NCBI GenBank assembly: GCA_030035585.1
Contig: CM057482.1
Span: 13,255,001-13,319,000 of the forward strand
DNA: 64,000 nt
Origin: Dugong dugon
Taxonomy: Eukaryota > Chordata > Mammalia > Sirenia > Dugongidae
Direction of reading: 5' to 3'
In this document: positions 46,641 through 58,139 of the stretch, in pieces
Layout of the letters: the number at the start of each line of letters is the position of its first letter
Numbering within the stretch: position 1 is the stretch's first letter
Notes under the pieces: model-generated
Database searches by the model: none
What the model was told of the DNA's origin: nothing
Seen by the model: only the letters and a program-made list of their open reading frames with translations
Program-made: the position numbers and the translations under genes

Positions 46641-47146
46641 AATAACAGCTCTCTTTTATTGGGGAGAATCGAGGAATGAGAAAACAGCAAACTTTCTGCA
46701 GCGACGGAGAACCCCAGGCAGCACAGGGCACAGTCCTGAGGCCTGGGGACTGCTCGGGGTAATTCCCGGCCCCATCCTCACCCTGGGGCGCTGCCAGGCA
46801 GGCGGAGGCCGTGTGCCTGTCCGTGGTTTCCGTTGAAGTTGCTTCATGTTTACTTAGGGAAATATTTCCTTCATCTGTTTGAGCCCTGGCTGCCAAGCAT
46901 TACTTACTTAAACATTGAGTAGCCTTGGGGTCCCTAGGGCCCCTCCCCTTTTTGTGATGTGGAGATATTTCCGGAAAATTGATTCACCCACTCCAAAGAT
47001 CTTGTTTTGCCCCCATGCACTTGTTCACTGCCTGGTTAGTGAGCTGTCCCAAGGGAGGTAGCCACGGACGGTGTCAGAGTTTGGAGAGAATTTCTCTGTT
47101 TTATGAATACTCTATTTCATTACTGAAGTTGATGGGTAAGAGGCTC

Positions 47147-47322
47147 ACCTTGAGCAAATTATTTCACCCCTCGAAACTTTAGTTCCCACTTCCGTGGAAG
47201 GGGGATAATAATGCCCAACTTACTCTTCCTGTTTTTGTGAAAACCCAAACAAGATGAAGCGCATAAAGCACTTAGCGTAGTTGTTGGGAAATAATAGGTT
47301 CTCAAAAAGGTCGTTCCTGCCC
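47147..47322 (+). mobile_element. MIR SINE fossil
   Basis: 'CTTGAGCAAATTATTTCACC', 'GGGGGATAATAATGCCCAAC' and 'AAAGCACTTAGCGTAGTTGT' follow the MIR 3' half. Confidence 0.8.
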
Positions 47323-47478
47323 TCCTCAACGTTTGTTTTTGAAAACTAAATTATGGTGAAAAATTCAAATAGTATGAAGGATATACAATAACAAGTTGGA
47401 AGTCTTATTCCAACCATCCTCCTCCCCCGACCCAGTGCCCCAGCCCTGCTCTCCAGATATAAATACTGTTAATCAAAT

Positions 47479-47690
47479 CAAAAACCAAACCTGTTGCCGT
47501 CAAGTCAATTCCAACTCATGGCGAGCTCACGTGTTACAGAATGGAACTGTTCCATAGGGTTTTCTTAGCTGTAATCTTTACGGAAGCAGATTGCCAGACC
47601 TTTCTTCTGCATTGCCACTTGGTGGATTCAACTACCAGCCTTTAGGTTAGTAGTTGAGCACAGACCGTTTGCACTACCCAGGAACCTGCA
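47479..47690 (-). mobile_element. AfroSINE, long form
   Basis: The + strand shows 'GTTGCCGTCAAGTCAATTCC', 'GTTCCATAGGGTTTTCTTAG', 'GCAGATTGCCAGACCTTTC' and 'TTAGGTTAGTAGTTGAGCAC'. Confidence 0.93.
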
Positions 47691-47751
47691 CTGTTCATAG
47701 TAGCTTGTTTATCCTTCTAGAATTTTTTATTGTTTTTACTGTTCCTGCAGG

Positions 47752-47955
47752 AGCCCTGGTGGTGCATTGGTTCAGCACTCGGCTGCTGACTGAAAGGCCA
47801 GCAGTTCAAACCCACCAGCAGCTCCACAGGAGAAAAGACCTGGAAATCTGCTCCTGTACAGATGACAGCCTAGGAAACCCTATGGGGCAGTTCTACTCCG
47901 TCCTACAGGGCTGCTATGAGTCAGAATCAACTCGATGGCAAATAACGACAGCAAT
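47752..47955 (+). mobile_element. AfroSINE, long form
   Basis: 'AGGAGCCCTGGTGGTGCATT', 'GCTGACTGAAAGGCCAGCAG', 'CTGCTCCTGTACAGATGACA', 'GAGTCAGAATCAACTCGATG' and an AATAACGACAGCAA end. It lies 61 bp from an inverted copy. Confidence 0.95.
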
Positions 47956-48110
47956 GGTTCTGCACCTTGTGTTCCCACGTCCTGTATCTTCGAGATCTTT
48001 CTGTATCAGCATGTAAAGGTCTACCTCATTCTTTTCAATGGCCATTTCCAGTTTTTTGCTAATAAGACAGTGACCATCTCTATATATATACATTTTCGTA
48101 TACTGTGTAT

Positions 48111-49230
48111 GAGAAGGCCGGTTCCCCTAACCTCTTCTGATGCTAACTTACCAGACTTGAATCTGCCCATCTGATCAGTGGTAAAATGATACCTAGTGGT
48201 TTTGCGTTTGCATTTGTTCTGTTCAGCATAATGTCAAACTTTTTTTTTTTTTTTTTCACATTGGCCGTTGTATTTTTTTATATCCTTAGCCTGTTTTTTT
48301 CCTTCAGGTAGCTTGTCTCTTCATCCTTTTGAGCCTTGATTTCCCATCTGGAAAGGGAGGAAGGTGGATGCACAGTCTCCCAGGCTCCTTCCCCTCTGCA
48401 GCCCGTGGCCCAGGCCCGAGTAGCCTTTGGGCAGCTTTTCCCCTGCCAAAGGTGCCATCTGCTCATGGCCTTGGGAGCCTGCACTGAGGTGGCACAGCCA
48501 GTAACTGGGGGTAAACGACAAGAGGGCTGTGTTCTTCTCCCTTGGTTTGGTTGCATGTCTTCCTTCCTCTCTTAAGAAGGCAGGCTGGGAAATTGCAAGG
48601 CAGAGCTGGGATTGAACTTCCTTTAAAGCTGCCTGTAGACATCAGGAATATTTATTTTCTCTATTTGTTTTAAGCCTGGGAAGACTGTGTGGTTTTCTCA
48701 ACACTGTCCTGATGGAGCCCTGACCAGCAAGCGTGCAATGCCCCTAGCCCTAATGTGCCATTAATGATAGGTTAATGTACAGTATAATGTTTTTGGGACT
48801 ATGGGTTCATTACACTTCTGAGTGTGAGGTCTTTCCACAGAGTGCCCAAGGTCCCATTGCATTATATCATGCAATAAAAATACCCTTTTCATATCACACA
48901 CTAATAAACTGTACTTGAAATGCTGTCTGAGGGGCTGTGTGTGAGCGCAACAGTTGGAATTCCTTTTTTCTGGTTTGTGTTTTAGTCACACAGAATTCTA
49001 AGCCCGAGAGAAACCTGCTCACTCTTGTTTAGATGGGACTGAGGCTCAGATGAGGGGCTGCCGGTGAGTGGGGAGGGTCCTTATACACAGACGGCAGGGC
49101 CCCAAATCTCTACTGGCTGACGTCAGACAAAAACACCGCCCATCCAGCCAGTGGGTGTGCAGCTGTCAGGAGGGCGGGCACACCAAAAACACTGTGTTTT
49201 GGCATCTGCCACAGTTAGCATGGAATGTAT
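48111..49230 (+). other. Last intron, single-copy DNA
   Basis: T-run at 48240-48256. Nothing else recognised; the open frames at 48278-48575 overlap on both strands and look spurious. Confidence 0.5.
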
Positions 49231-49710
49231 GTTGTTGTTGTTAGGTGCCATCGAGTTGGTTCCAACTCATAGCGACCTTGTGTACAACAGAACGAAACAC
49301 TGTCCGGTCCTTCGCCATCCTCACAATCGTTGCTATGTTTGAGCCCATTGTTGCAGCCATTGTTGTCAGCCCATCTCGTTGAGGCTCTTCCTCTCTTTCG
49401 CTGACCCTCTACTTTACCAAGTGCGATGTCCTTCTCCAGGGACTGAGCCCTCCTGATAACATGTCCAAAGTATGTGAGACGAAGTCTCGCCGTCCTCACT
49501 TCTAAGGAGCATTCTGACTGTACTTCTTCCAAGACAGATTTGTTCCTTCTTCTGGAATATTCAGTATTGTTCACCAGTACCATAATTCAAAGGCATCAAT
49601 TCCTCTTTGGTCTTCCTTATTCATTGTCCAGTTTTCACATGCCATATGAGGTGATTGAAGATACCATGGCTTGGGTCAGTTGCACTTTAGTCCTCAAAGT
49701 GATATCCTAA
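49231..49710 (-). mobile_element. RTE-type LINE, 5'-truncated 3' end with reverse transcriptase C-terminus
   Basis: A - strand open frame (49583 to 49215) contains RLRLTYFGHVIRR, SLEKDIALGKVEGQRKRGR and STRWADN, the conserved end of RTE/BovB-clade retrotransposon proteins. Further upstream on the - strand, after a frame break, comes degenerate coding sequence of the same protein. The 3' end is a (TTG)n-type tail with 'CATCGAGTTGGTTCCAACTC', which is also the AfroSINE 3' module, as expected if RTE enzymes mobilised the SINE. It is broken and non-autonomous. Confidence 0.88.
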
Positions 49711-50345
49711 CATGTGTTAGGTATTGTAAAAGTTGCCTTAGAAACTTTTAGTAAATATTTCAAAATGTAGGCTATTGATAGTCGTGACTACAGAACTGTT
49801 TCCATGCTAGCCTCTGACTAGGAACTTCACATTCACAGTCTTCCTGTGAAGTTGGTGTTCTTCTCCTTATTTGGTAGAAGACAAAGGTCACAGAGGTAGG
49901 GGGAAAAACTGCACTGTAGAGAATGAAATCACCGGGGCTCCTAAAACTACAGGTAAATTACCCACATATCCGGGTAGAGCCCCGCACACCCTGGACAGTC
50001 CACCCTGGAGAGATCAGAGATGCAGCTGAGCTGGGGCGAGCACCGTCTTCTCAGTTCACATGGCCCTGTGCTCTTGTGAGTTATGCATTCCTTCAAGTGA
50101 ACTGGCTTACTCGGGCTTTTTTTCTCAACAGTTAGCTGGCATCAGAGATTATTTTGAAACTTGGAACACTTTAGAAGAGGAGAAGAGGCATCAGAATTTA
50201 AGAATGGGCCAAAGACCGGGGGCTTGGGGGCTTCAAATCACCTATTTCATACTTTATCTAGGGCAGACTGTGGCATCTGTGTCTCTGTGATACAGGGGAG
50301 TTGTTTCTGGGTTTTTACCTGCCAGGTGTAGAGTGTGGGGAAAGC
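49711..50345 (+). other. Last intron, single-copy DNA
   Basis: 49790-49900 may hold an inverted MIR remnant. No exon. Confidence 0.45.
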
Positions 50346-50349
50346 TGAC

Positions 50350-50585
50350 ACCTGAGGTCCAAGAACCTGGACTCGAACCCAGTCCTGGTACTTCAGCCTG
50401 GAGCACGTTCTTTGCCATCTCAGAGCTGCGGTGTCCTTGTTTATAAAATAAGTTACCCTTTACTTCCTGCGAGGGCTTTTGGAGATCACATGAAATAATG
50501 TAAATGAAAACACCTGGCTTAATACCGGCACAGGGTAGGTGCTCATAACTGTTAGTAATTATGATATCGCAGTTATTACTGTATT
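50350..50585 (+). mobile_element. MIR SINE fossil
   Basis: 'CAAGAACCTGGACTCGAACC', 'GCCATCTCAGAGCTGCGG' and 'CACAGGGTAGGTGCTCATAA' span most of MIR. Confidence 0.88.
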
Positions 50586-50950
50586 GTAATGATGTTCAAA
50601 TCCTAACTCTGCCTTGGACAAATCATTTAACTTCTCTGAACCTAGTTTTTGAGTCCACGTATTGGAGACAATGGAGCCCTGGTGGTGCCAGCGGTTAAGC
50701 ACTATGGCTGCTAACTGAAAGGCTGGCAGCTCAAGTCCACCAGCTGCTCCTTGGAAACCCTATGGGGCAGTTCTACTCTGTCCTATAGGGTCACTATAAA
50801 TCAGAATGGACTCGATGGCAACAAGTTTGGTCTTTTGGGGTTTATTGGAAGTAGTAACAGTTATGCTGTCCAGCTACTTCATGGAATTGTTGTGATACTT
50901 GGATGAGATAATAAGCTTGAAAGCACTTTGTGGAATGAAAACCCTACTCT
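50586..50950 (+). mobile_element. Second MIR fossil, split by AfroSINE
   Basis: 'AATCCTAACTCTGCCTTGGA', 'TCATTTAACTTCTCTGAACC' before the SINE, and 'AATTGTTGTGATACTTGGAT', 'GAAAGCACTTTGTGGAATG' after it, are the two halves of one MIR. Confidence 0.85.
50667..50842 (+). mobile_element. AfroSINE, short (deleted) form, nested in MIR
   Basis: 'TGGAGCCCTGGTGGTGCCAG', 'CAGCTGCTCCTTGGAAACCC', 'GTCACTATAAATCAGAATGG', tail 'AGTTTGGTCTTTTGGGGTTT'. TATTGGA is present on both sides. Confidence 0.95.
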
Positions 50951-53791
50951 GTAAATATACACATTTCTCTCTCTAATTCAGCATATTCAAACTGGGTTAT
51001 GTTTGAATAAATATCCTTATAGCCAAGCCAATAAGGGGAGCTGTTAGAAAGAGTCACTGATCTGTCTCTCTTGCTACTAGGGAGCATGTCATGGCTGAAA
51101 CATTAACTTGCAATAGCACAAGGCATATTGGGGCTGAAGAGAAGCCTGGCAGTTCTTCTGTCCCACCTCTTCATAACAGCGAGCGGCGGGGCAGGGGCAG
51201 GGTATGTGCCACCTGCGTTGGTGAGAAGAGAACCGGTAACTGGTCCGTGTTGACAGGATTGCTTAGAACAATGGTTGGAAGATATGCTTGCAAAAGGAGG
51301 TTAAAGATCAAGGGGACCGTGTTGAGGGGTTGAGCTGGTCTGCGGAGGGAAGAAGATGATGGAAAGAAAAAAATCGAGAAATTGCCAACACCATCCTACA
51401 AAACACTGGACCTTTTGGCTCTAGGCAAAGTGCCCTTAATTGTTAGGAGAAGAGTATTTAAATTTCAAGGATAATTAGTTTTTCTTTTAAGGTTCTAGGT
51501 TTGGACTAAACCTTTTGTGTTCAGGTGGGGGGACTTTACATTTATGTAACCTCTCAAGGGTTAACTCTGTCTTTGGGGCTACTAGGACTTGAAAAAAATG
51601 TCACCCTATATCAAGAAAACCAGAAGTGACAAGTTCATTTAAAGAGCCTGGTTTGTCATTGTTTATCTAATTTTCAGAGCTGACACAGAAAATTAAACCA
51701 GCTGACACTCACTCTCTGGCCGCCTCTCTGGCTCATTTCCCTGGTCCTTTCCTACCTGACCTTTGCAAGTGCAAAACACTCCAAACCCCAAAATATAAAA
51801 CTTCCTACTGAGTTTCTGAGTTGCCCTGCAGTCCTGCCAACATTATGTCATAGGATGTCATATAAAAAGCAAGATGAGGTTATAAATCTACTCTGTGAAA
51901 CACTTCTTTTATCCCTCCACTTTGACCATAAATCAAACTCCCTGCAAAGGAAGCCAAGGTAGACATGGGCCCTAAGCAGCCCGATATGCCTTTCCTGAAT
52001 TCAGAGAATCCGAAGGCTCATCTGCCCCTGTGACATCACACAGTGCTGCATGGTGAACTCAGAGAGGCTCTGGGCAAAGAGTCTCGATGGTTGTAAGCGC
52101 TTTCACTGTGGTTAATGTTGACATTCTAGAGCTCATTATGGCGGCAGGTCTTTTATTCAGCATCATTGGTGAATGAGCTGTTCCTCAGAAGGAAATTATT
52201 CAGGCAACTGAAACTTATTCTTTATAAAATCCAAAACTTAAGAAAGAAAAGTTACAGGTAAGGGATCTTCTTAAATGTATATATCAGAATATATACTTCA
52301 GGATTTAGCTTTTCTCCCTCTCCCCCCCAAAAAGAATTACTTTAGAACGTTATAGTAATAGTGATATTTATTTGTTTTGTTCTACTATAGCGTTGTCTCC
52401 TGGTGTTGATGTATGACCGATGGTCCCTATGCTGGTTGACCCCAAATTGGTTTTTTTTTTTTTTTGTTTTGGTTTCTGTTGTTGGTTTTGCTAACAGGTG
52501 TCACTTCTGGCTCCGTTCTTGTTCCTCCCTCTAACAACCCTTTCTCCTTCCTCTTGTATTTGGCGATTTCTTTTGCATTTTAGATCAGAAAGCCAAACAA
52601 CTAAGCTTGTTAGAATTAAGTCTAAAATACAAGAAAATTGACTTGAATAAAGGCTTGAGGAAATAGCTGAAGTATTCAAATTTTGGTGCGTGGACATTAA
52701 AATATTTACTTTGACCTTAGAAGGCTTTTTTTTTTTTTTTTTTTTTTAAAGTTTAACTCCAAGATTCTTAGCCTTCTATTAGGGTGTCAGATTAGTGGCC
52801 TGTAGATACATAAAGTGCCTTTGGATTTGGGAAGCAGGCAGTTTCACTAAACAGGAAATATACTGCTTGATAATGTTTCATATAAATGTCTAAGTTTGAA
52901 ACAATGTGATCATGTTGCCCTTGAATCAGTAACGAGGGTAGACTTCAAATTGTTGAGTGTTTTTGTTTTTTGTTTTTTTTTAATTTTCTCGGGGAACCAA
53001 ATAGCCACGAATGTGCCAAGGACAGTCCTTAAACTCTAAAAACCAAATTAGAAGCAGGCTCACAAAAGTCTCCTCATGCATCCAGAGTGAATTTTATTTA
53101 ATTAAAGTCCCCTGTTAAACCAGAGCCTAACTACCAGTAAACACAAGCTTGTAACAAAATAACTTTGTCCTTTTTACCAGTAAAAACAGACTAGGGTTTC
53201 CTGGGCTCTGCCATGAAGGCAGCCAGCTTGTTTGTAACCAGATAAAGTGTGCTCCCTTACTCATTCATGGAGAGCGTGAACAACCATACCACCCCAGAAA
53301 ACAGGGGTCACACCATTCACCGCCACAGAAAACACATTTCAAGCTTCTGTACGTTTAATTTTCTTCAACATTACCTTGCAAACCACAGTAAATCAATAAC
53401 AGAATAGTTAAGTACCACAGGTTCTTCGTGTTTTGTTTTAGAAAATATTGCTCAAGGCTAAACGTGGGTTCTGTTGATGATTTTTATTTGCTACCGGAAC
53501 GCAGAATGATCAGAATTTTCACGTGGTTTGCTTCCTCTTTGTGGATTTCCCTTTAAAAAGGGAGGCGACAGTTCCAAAAGGAAACCGTTGGTTGCTAATA
53601 GCGGAAACTCTGGAGTAACTGGTAATGCTTAATCCTGTATTTTATAGACCAGATCTGGGGGCTTTGGTTTTTGTTATGCTCTTATTTCAGATTTTCCAAA
53701 GGAGCTGCCCAGCCAGCCCTTGGGCTTCCCCATGCTCACCCCCCTCAGCAGCTCATTCCATTGAAATGAGTGAGGCACGGATCAAGTCTGG
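50951..53791 (+). other. Last intron, single-copy DNA
   Basis: No repeat family recognised apart from T-runs (52451-52465, T22 at 52726-52747). 52030-52270 is a repeat-free block ('GAGCTCATTATGGCGGCAGG', 'CATCATTGGTGAATGAGC') with possible regulatory character. Confidence 0.5.
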
Positions 53792-53796
53792 GACAT

Positions 53797-54308
53797 TGTG
53801 TTAGTCATCTAGTGCTGCTCTAACAGAAATACCACAAGTGGATGGGTTTAACAAAGAGAAGTTTATTCTCTCACAGTCCAGTAGGCTATAAATCCAAATT
53901 CAGGGCATCAGCTCCAGGGGAAGGCCCTCTGTCTCTGTTGGCTCTGGAGGAAGGTCCTTGTGATGCATCAGTCTTCCCTTGGTCTGGGAGCATCTCAGCA
54001 CGGGAACCTCAAGTCCAAAGGATGCGCTCTGCTCCCTGCACTGCTTTCTTGGTGGTGTGATGTTCCCATTGTCTCTGCTTGCTACTCTCTTTTATATCTC
54101 AAAAGACATTGGCTTAAGACACTATCTAATCTTGTAGACGTCATCAGTGTAACTGCCGCTAATCCATCTTATTACATCATGGTAATAGAGTTTACAACAC
54201 ATAGGGAAATCACATCAGATTTCAAAACAGTACACAATCATATAATACTGGGAATCATGACTTAGCCAAGTTGACAGACATTTTAGGGGGACAGTTCAAC
54301 CCATGACA
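53797..54308 (+). mobile_element. Solo LTR of an endogenous retrovirus-like (MaLR/MLT-like) element
   Basis: A 512-bp unit begins TGTGTTAGTCATCTAGTGCT and ends CAACCCATGACA. It is flanked by a perfect 5-bp duplication, GACAT (53792-53796 and 54309-54313). 'AGTTTATTCTCTCACAGTCC' near the start and 'AGGGGGACAGTTCAACCC' near the end match the general plan of ERVL-MaLR LTRs. No internal viral genes remain, so recombination between two LTRs left this solo copy. Confidence 0.85.
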
Positions 54309-54313
54309 GACAT

Positions 54314-54889
54314 CATAGTTGAAAACAGTAAAAAAGATGGCATTTTGTTTAAAGTTATTTACCCAAAACTTGGTATCTAATATCTTTAGTCCTCTTTTCT
54401 TCTTTATGTTTTTTGAACCTGTCTGATTAGAAAGCATGAAAAAATTCCCCGTTTAGCTTCAGTCTCTATGTGAATGGTTTGTTTCTCCCTATTAGGGAAC
54501 TAGAAACACTGTTACTAAACTGGATTTTAAGGAGTAGCAGCAGCCTTTACTTAATTGGACTCTCCTTGAAATAAGATGAGACAATGGATGTGAAGTGCTT
54601 TGGAAAGTTAAGCTTGATACCAAGGCCTTCAACCTGTGACCCACCTGTCAGGGGTGATGGTTTGTCAGTGCTGGTTGGCACCTTGCCAGTTGCCACCATT
54701 GTCACTCTCCCCACTGCCTTGCAACTCTCTTTGTCCTGTTGTGAGTCTGCATTTTCAAATATGTTGGCTCAATACCATTCATAAGATATGCCCTCATTAT
54801 TTTTACAATTTTGCTGTATTTGTGGCTGTGTATCCTTTTCATTCCTAATAGTGTTTACCCATGTCTTCTCTTTCCTTTACCTATTTTGT
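54314..54889 (+). other. Last intron, single-copy DNA
   Basis: No element recognised. Confidence 0.45.
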
Positions 54890-55350
54890 TTGGAGTCTTT
54901 TTAAAGAACCAATTTTTTATTAAATTGATAATCTCTAGGCTGTCTTTCCATTTAATTCCTTTGTGTTCTTATCTTTGTTATTAGCTGTGTTAGGTTTTCT
55001 TTACTCTTTTTATTCTCTGTTCTTTTTATATTTATTGGATGCTTAGTTCAGAAGCTCCCAATCTTTTTCCCTAATGTATACATCTAAGGCTATAAATTGC
55101 CTTCTAAATGTTGCTTTAGCTGCATCCCGTAAATATTTATACATAGTGTTTTCATTGTCATTCAGTTCTAAATAATTTCCAGTTTCAATTAGGATTTCTT
55201 TTTTGACCCATGAATTATTTAGAAATATTTTTATTTCCAAATATTCAGAGTTGCTGTATTATCTTTTTGCAACTGTTGTCTCATTTCCGTGCACTATGGT
55301 CAGAGGATGTGGTCTGTGTGATTGTCAAGCCTGTGTTATTTGTGAAGACT
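54890..55350 (-). mobile_element. L1 LINE ORF2 fragment
   Basis: The - strand open frame 55240-55043 includes NSWVKKEI, NDNENTMYKYLRDAAKATFR and FIALDVYI, the L1 ORF2 linker after the endonuclease domain. On the + strand 'GTGCACTATGGTCAGAGGAT' (about 55291-55310) marks the other side. It is truncated at both ends and non-functional. Confidence 0.88.
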
Positions 55351-55665
55351 CCCTTCATACATGGTCAGTTTTTTTCCCCAATGTTCTGTATCACTCAAGT
55401 CTCTACATTCCTGGAATCAGTAGCTCTCCTTAGTGCCACAGGACTTCCACTCACGCACTTATAATCCTGGTTTTCGGTTCCCTCTTCATTTTCAGCACTT
55501 ACAGCTTTCCCTTTCTTTCTTATAAGTTCAACTATGCTTTTTTAAAAATCATTCTATTTCATCTGGCATGTCTAGGAGTTTGTAGAGGGGAAGCTTTTAG
55601 GCTATTTTAGTCTCTCATTTTATCAGGACTCTTCATTCACTCACTGTCACGCTCAGTTCTGTTTT

Positions 55666-55689
55666 GCATGTGTGCACACACACACACGC
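55666..55689. repeat. Short (CA)n run
   Basis: TGTGTGCACACACACACACG, a short TG/CA palindromic run. Confidence 0.8.
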
Positions 55690-57420
55690 AGCAAGAGCTC
55701 AAACAGCAAAATTCAAGAGCTAAGGAAAAAAGACAGCAGGAGAGGATCCATCTTCCTGAGCCTTGTGTCTTTAAACCTCCACCAACACAGCCATCGCCTC
55801 AAAAGACAACCCTTGCGCATCCAGACACCTATAACTGTCCCCATGCTCACTCCTTGGACTTGCTACAAATTCGGCTTCTCGGATACAAGTCCTCAGCATT
55901 ATCTAGAGAAAGGCTCCCACTCTCCCTCTGAGGCCCTCTGATCCTGATCCTCAGAGCATCTACCCAGGCCAAGTCTGCCGTGCTCCCCCGCAACCAGTTC
56001 TATCTGAGGCCATGCCAGGGGCAGCTCCCAAAGTCCCCACTTAAATGGGCCAGCAGCACATTCTGGGTCAGCTCCCTCAGACACCAGCTCATGAGCACCA
56101 GCATCTCCTGTGTTTATCCCCTCACCCTGGCCCACTGGAGTTGTCCGGTGCCGCCTCCCCTTACCCCTGTAAGCACAGGCCCTAGAGTGGCTCATGGAGA
56201 CCTCGGAAAATGTCGTGTTCTCTCAGTGGGCCATTTTCTGACCAATTACTCAGTGTAGGCACACACAGATCTGCTTGCAGGAAAGGTGGAACACTCCTGA
56301 CCCCCTTAGATGCTGGTGTACAGTCTGGCATGGCTAGAGGTAAGCAGTTTGATGCTGATAATTGAATATTTGGAGGAAAACATCTATTTCTGTAGCCATT
56401 GTGAAGAATAAACTCGAGAAGGTTGATTGAAATGGCCTGTCATAGCTGCAGACCATTTCTGAGGTCTTAAAAGAAAATGAAGGGCTAGAAGGGGACCCCC
56501 CACCCCCACCACGGGAAAGATTTAGAAATCAGGGCTGAGAAAGCTCATTCTCAGAACAAATGCCTCGCATCTGGAAGCTCTGCACCCATGGCATTTGCCC
56601 AGCTAAGTTGGGCTGGACAGACAGGCAGGCTCTGTGTTAGCTGTACAGAGACAAGGCTCACTCTCTCAGCTTTGCTTCAGCCCCAAATGCATAATCCTGG
56701 GGCCGCATTCCATGTGGAGGAATAATAGCCAGCACATGTCTGTGAAGCACCATCTCTTATGTAAGTGATCTCATTTAGTCCTCACAACTCAGCCCAAGAG
56801 AAAGAGAAGGCAAGTGGTACTGGGTGGGTGTGAGGGGGCCACTGAGAAAGAAAACTCAGAAAATGGGAGGAAAATATCAACTTTACCTCTATAAAAATCT
56901 GGATGGAAGGATCCATGTGCGTGACCCCAGTGGCCTTCCTGAGAACTTACCCGCTGAGCCACAGTCGGGAACAACGGCTCGGCCTCCCCCTGGGGCCCAG
57001 AGCCTGCTGGGGAAGCTGACCACAAGATGGCAGCCAGATGCAGCCTTCCTGTGGGCAGGAGACCCACAGAGAGAGCTCAGGGGGCTGAATCCGGCACTCC
57101 TCCGCCCACTGTTGCCACCCCACCTCCGAGGAGGGGTCAGGAGTGCTGCAATAATGCAAGTCTCTCCACACAGAAAGATGAAGCCAGGGGAATGGACTTC
57201 CCCCCTTAGTATCATCTCTTTTGTAGGTGAGGCAGTTGTGGCCCTTCACAACTAGTGGGATGGCCAGGAGAAGGCTTGCCAGCTGCCCAAGGCTCCCTGC
57301 AGTACCCCACACAGAGGAGTCTGACTGAGGTACCTCAGCTTCTCCCTGCTGAGTCACTTGCGGCTCCCCTCCAGCCTCCATCCCAGCCACCGACTCCCTG
57401 ACTACCCCCTGCTGATGCAC
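55690..57420 (+). other. Last intron, GC-rich single-copy DNA
   Basis: GC rises from here to the gene end. Overlapping open frames on both strands (such as 56824-57255 + and 57420-56947 -) are typical of GC-rich noncoding DNA. A possible inverted MIR lies at 56720-56830. Confidence 0.5.
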
Positions 57421-57740
57421 ACCCAGCCTGGAAGGAAGAGCTGACCCCCCAGGGAGGATTATGATTTATTACCTCGTGTAATTAATATTATAAAGGCTGC
57501 CTGCAGCCTTGCTACTTGTCAGCAAGTTAACAGACATTGGACATCTGCTGTACGTCCTTCCTCTCTATTCCAGAGTTTTCTCCTGGGTAAGAAGGGATTG
57601 GATTGGTAGTTTGGAAACTAACTGTGGAACATGTTTTATTATATAAAACTGTAGGGAGAGCTTCATTATAAAGTCTAGCCTAATTTATATAAAATTATTT
57701 TTTTGGTAAGAATTTGTTAGTGTTCATCGTAGACGTCTGT
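57421..57740. promoter_or_regulatory. Candidate conserved non-coding element
   Basis: An AT-rich island in GC-rich surroundings, repeat-free, with 'ATGATTTATTACCTCGTG', 'TAATTAATATTATAAAGG' and 'CAAGTTAACAGACATTGG'. It could be an enhancer; inference only. Confidence 0.35.
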
Positions 57741-58139
57741 ATAAAGTCATCGTGGGACTTCTCCTGAGGGCTGGGCCATGACTGACAGGTACGGTCTTCC
57801 GTCTGCGTCAGCATTCCGTCTGTCTGTACTTGGTCTCAGCGGCACAGTGTCAGGAAAAGCCTGGTTCTCCTGGTTGTTGGATGGCTCACCTCTCCTTTTC
57901 CTCTTGGGCATCCACTAAACGGACAGAGAAGCTTAAAAATGGAAACACAGGGAAGTTTTATATCAGAGTTTAATCACTGCCAGTAACTGCCAGCTGTTCA
58001 TATGAATTACTTATGGTCAGACAAGAGGTACTCAGAGCTGACAAGAAGCACCAACACCATCAGGAGCTCAGAGCAGCCTTGACCTATCCACACCTGGCGC
58101 CGTGTGGCTGTCCACTGGGCCAGGTGGGGGGCGCTGTGG

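Larger units (their letters stand above)
47338..48110 (+). mobile_element. Old L1-like fossil split by two AfroSINEs
   Basis: 'CAGATATAAATACTGTTAAT', then after the first SINE 'TTTATCCTTCTAGAATTTTT', and after the second 'AGGTCTACCTCATTCTTTTC' and 'AATGGCCATTTCCAGTTTTT'. These are consecutive parts of a repeat I associate with old L1 3' regions. Confidence 0.5.

Noticed and set aside
49215..49583. 122-codon - strand frame as a host gene
   Set aside because: It is the end of an RTE retrotransposon protein, truncated and fused to its 3' tail.
5377..50842. tRNA-like segments in the AfroSINEs as functional tRNA genes
   Set aside because: They have decayed A/B boxes but no complete cloverleaf, and lie in copies with retrotransposon tails.
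55043..55240. 65-codon - strand frame as a small gene
   Set aside because: It is an L1 ORF2 fragment.
56824..57420. Overlapping 143-, 108- and 157-codon open frames on both strands
   Set aside because: Several frames open at once in GC-rich DNA indicate lack of stops, not coding. No homology recognised.
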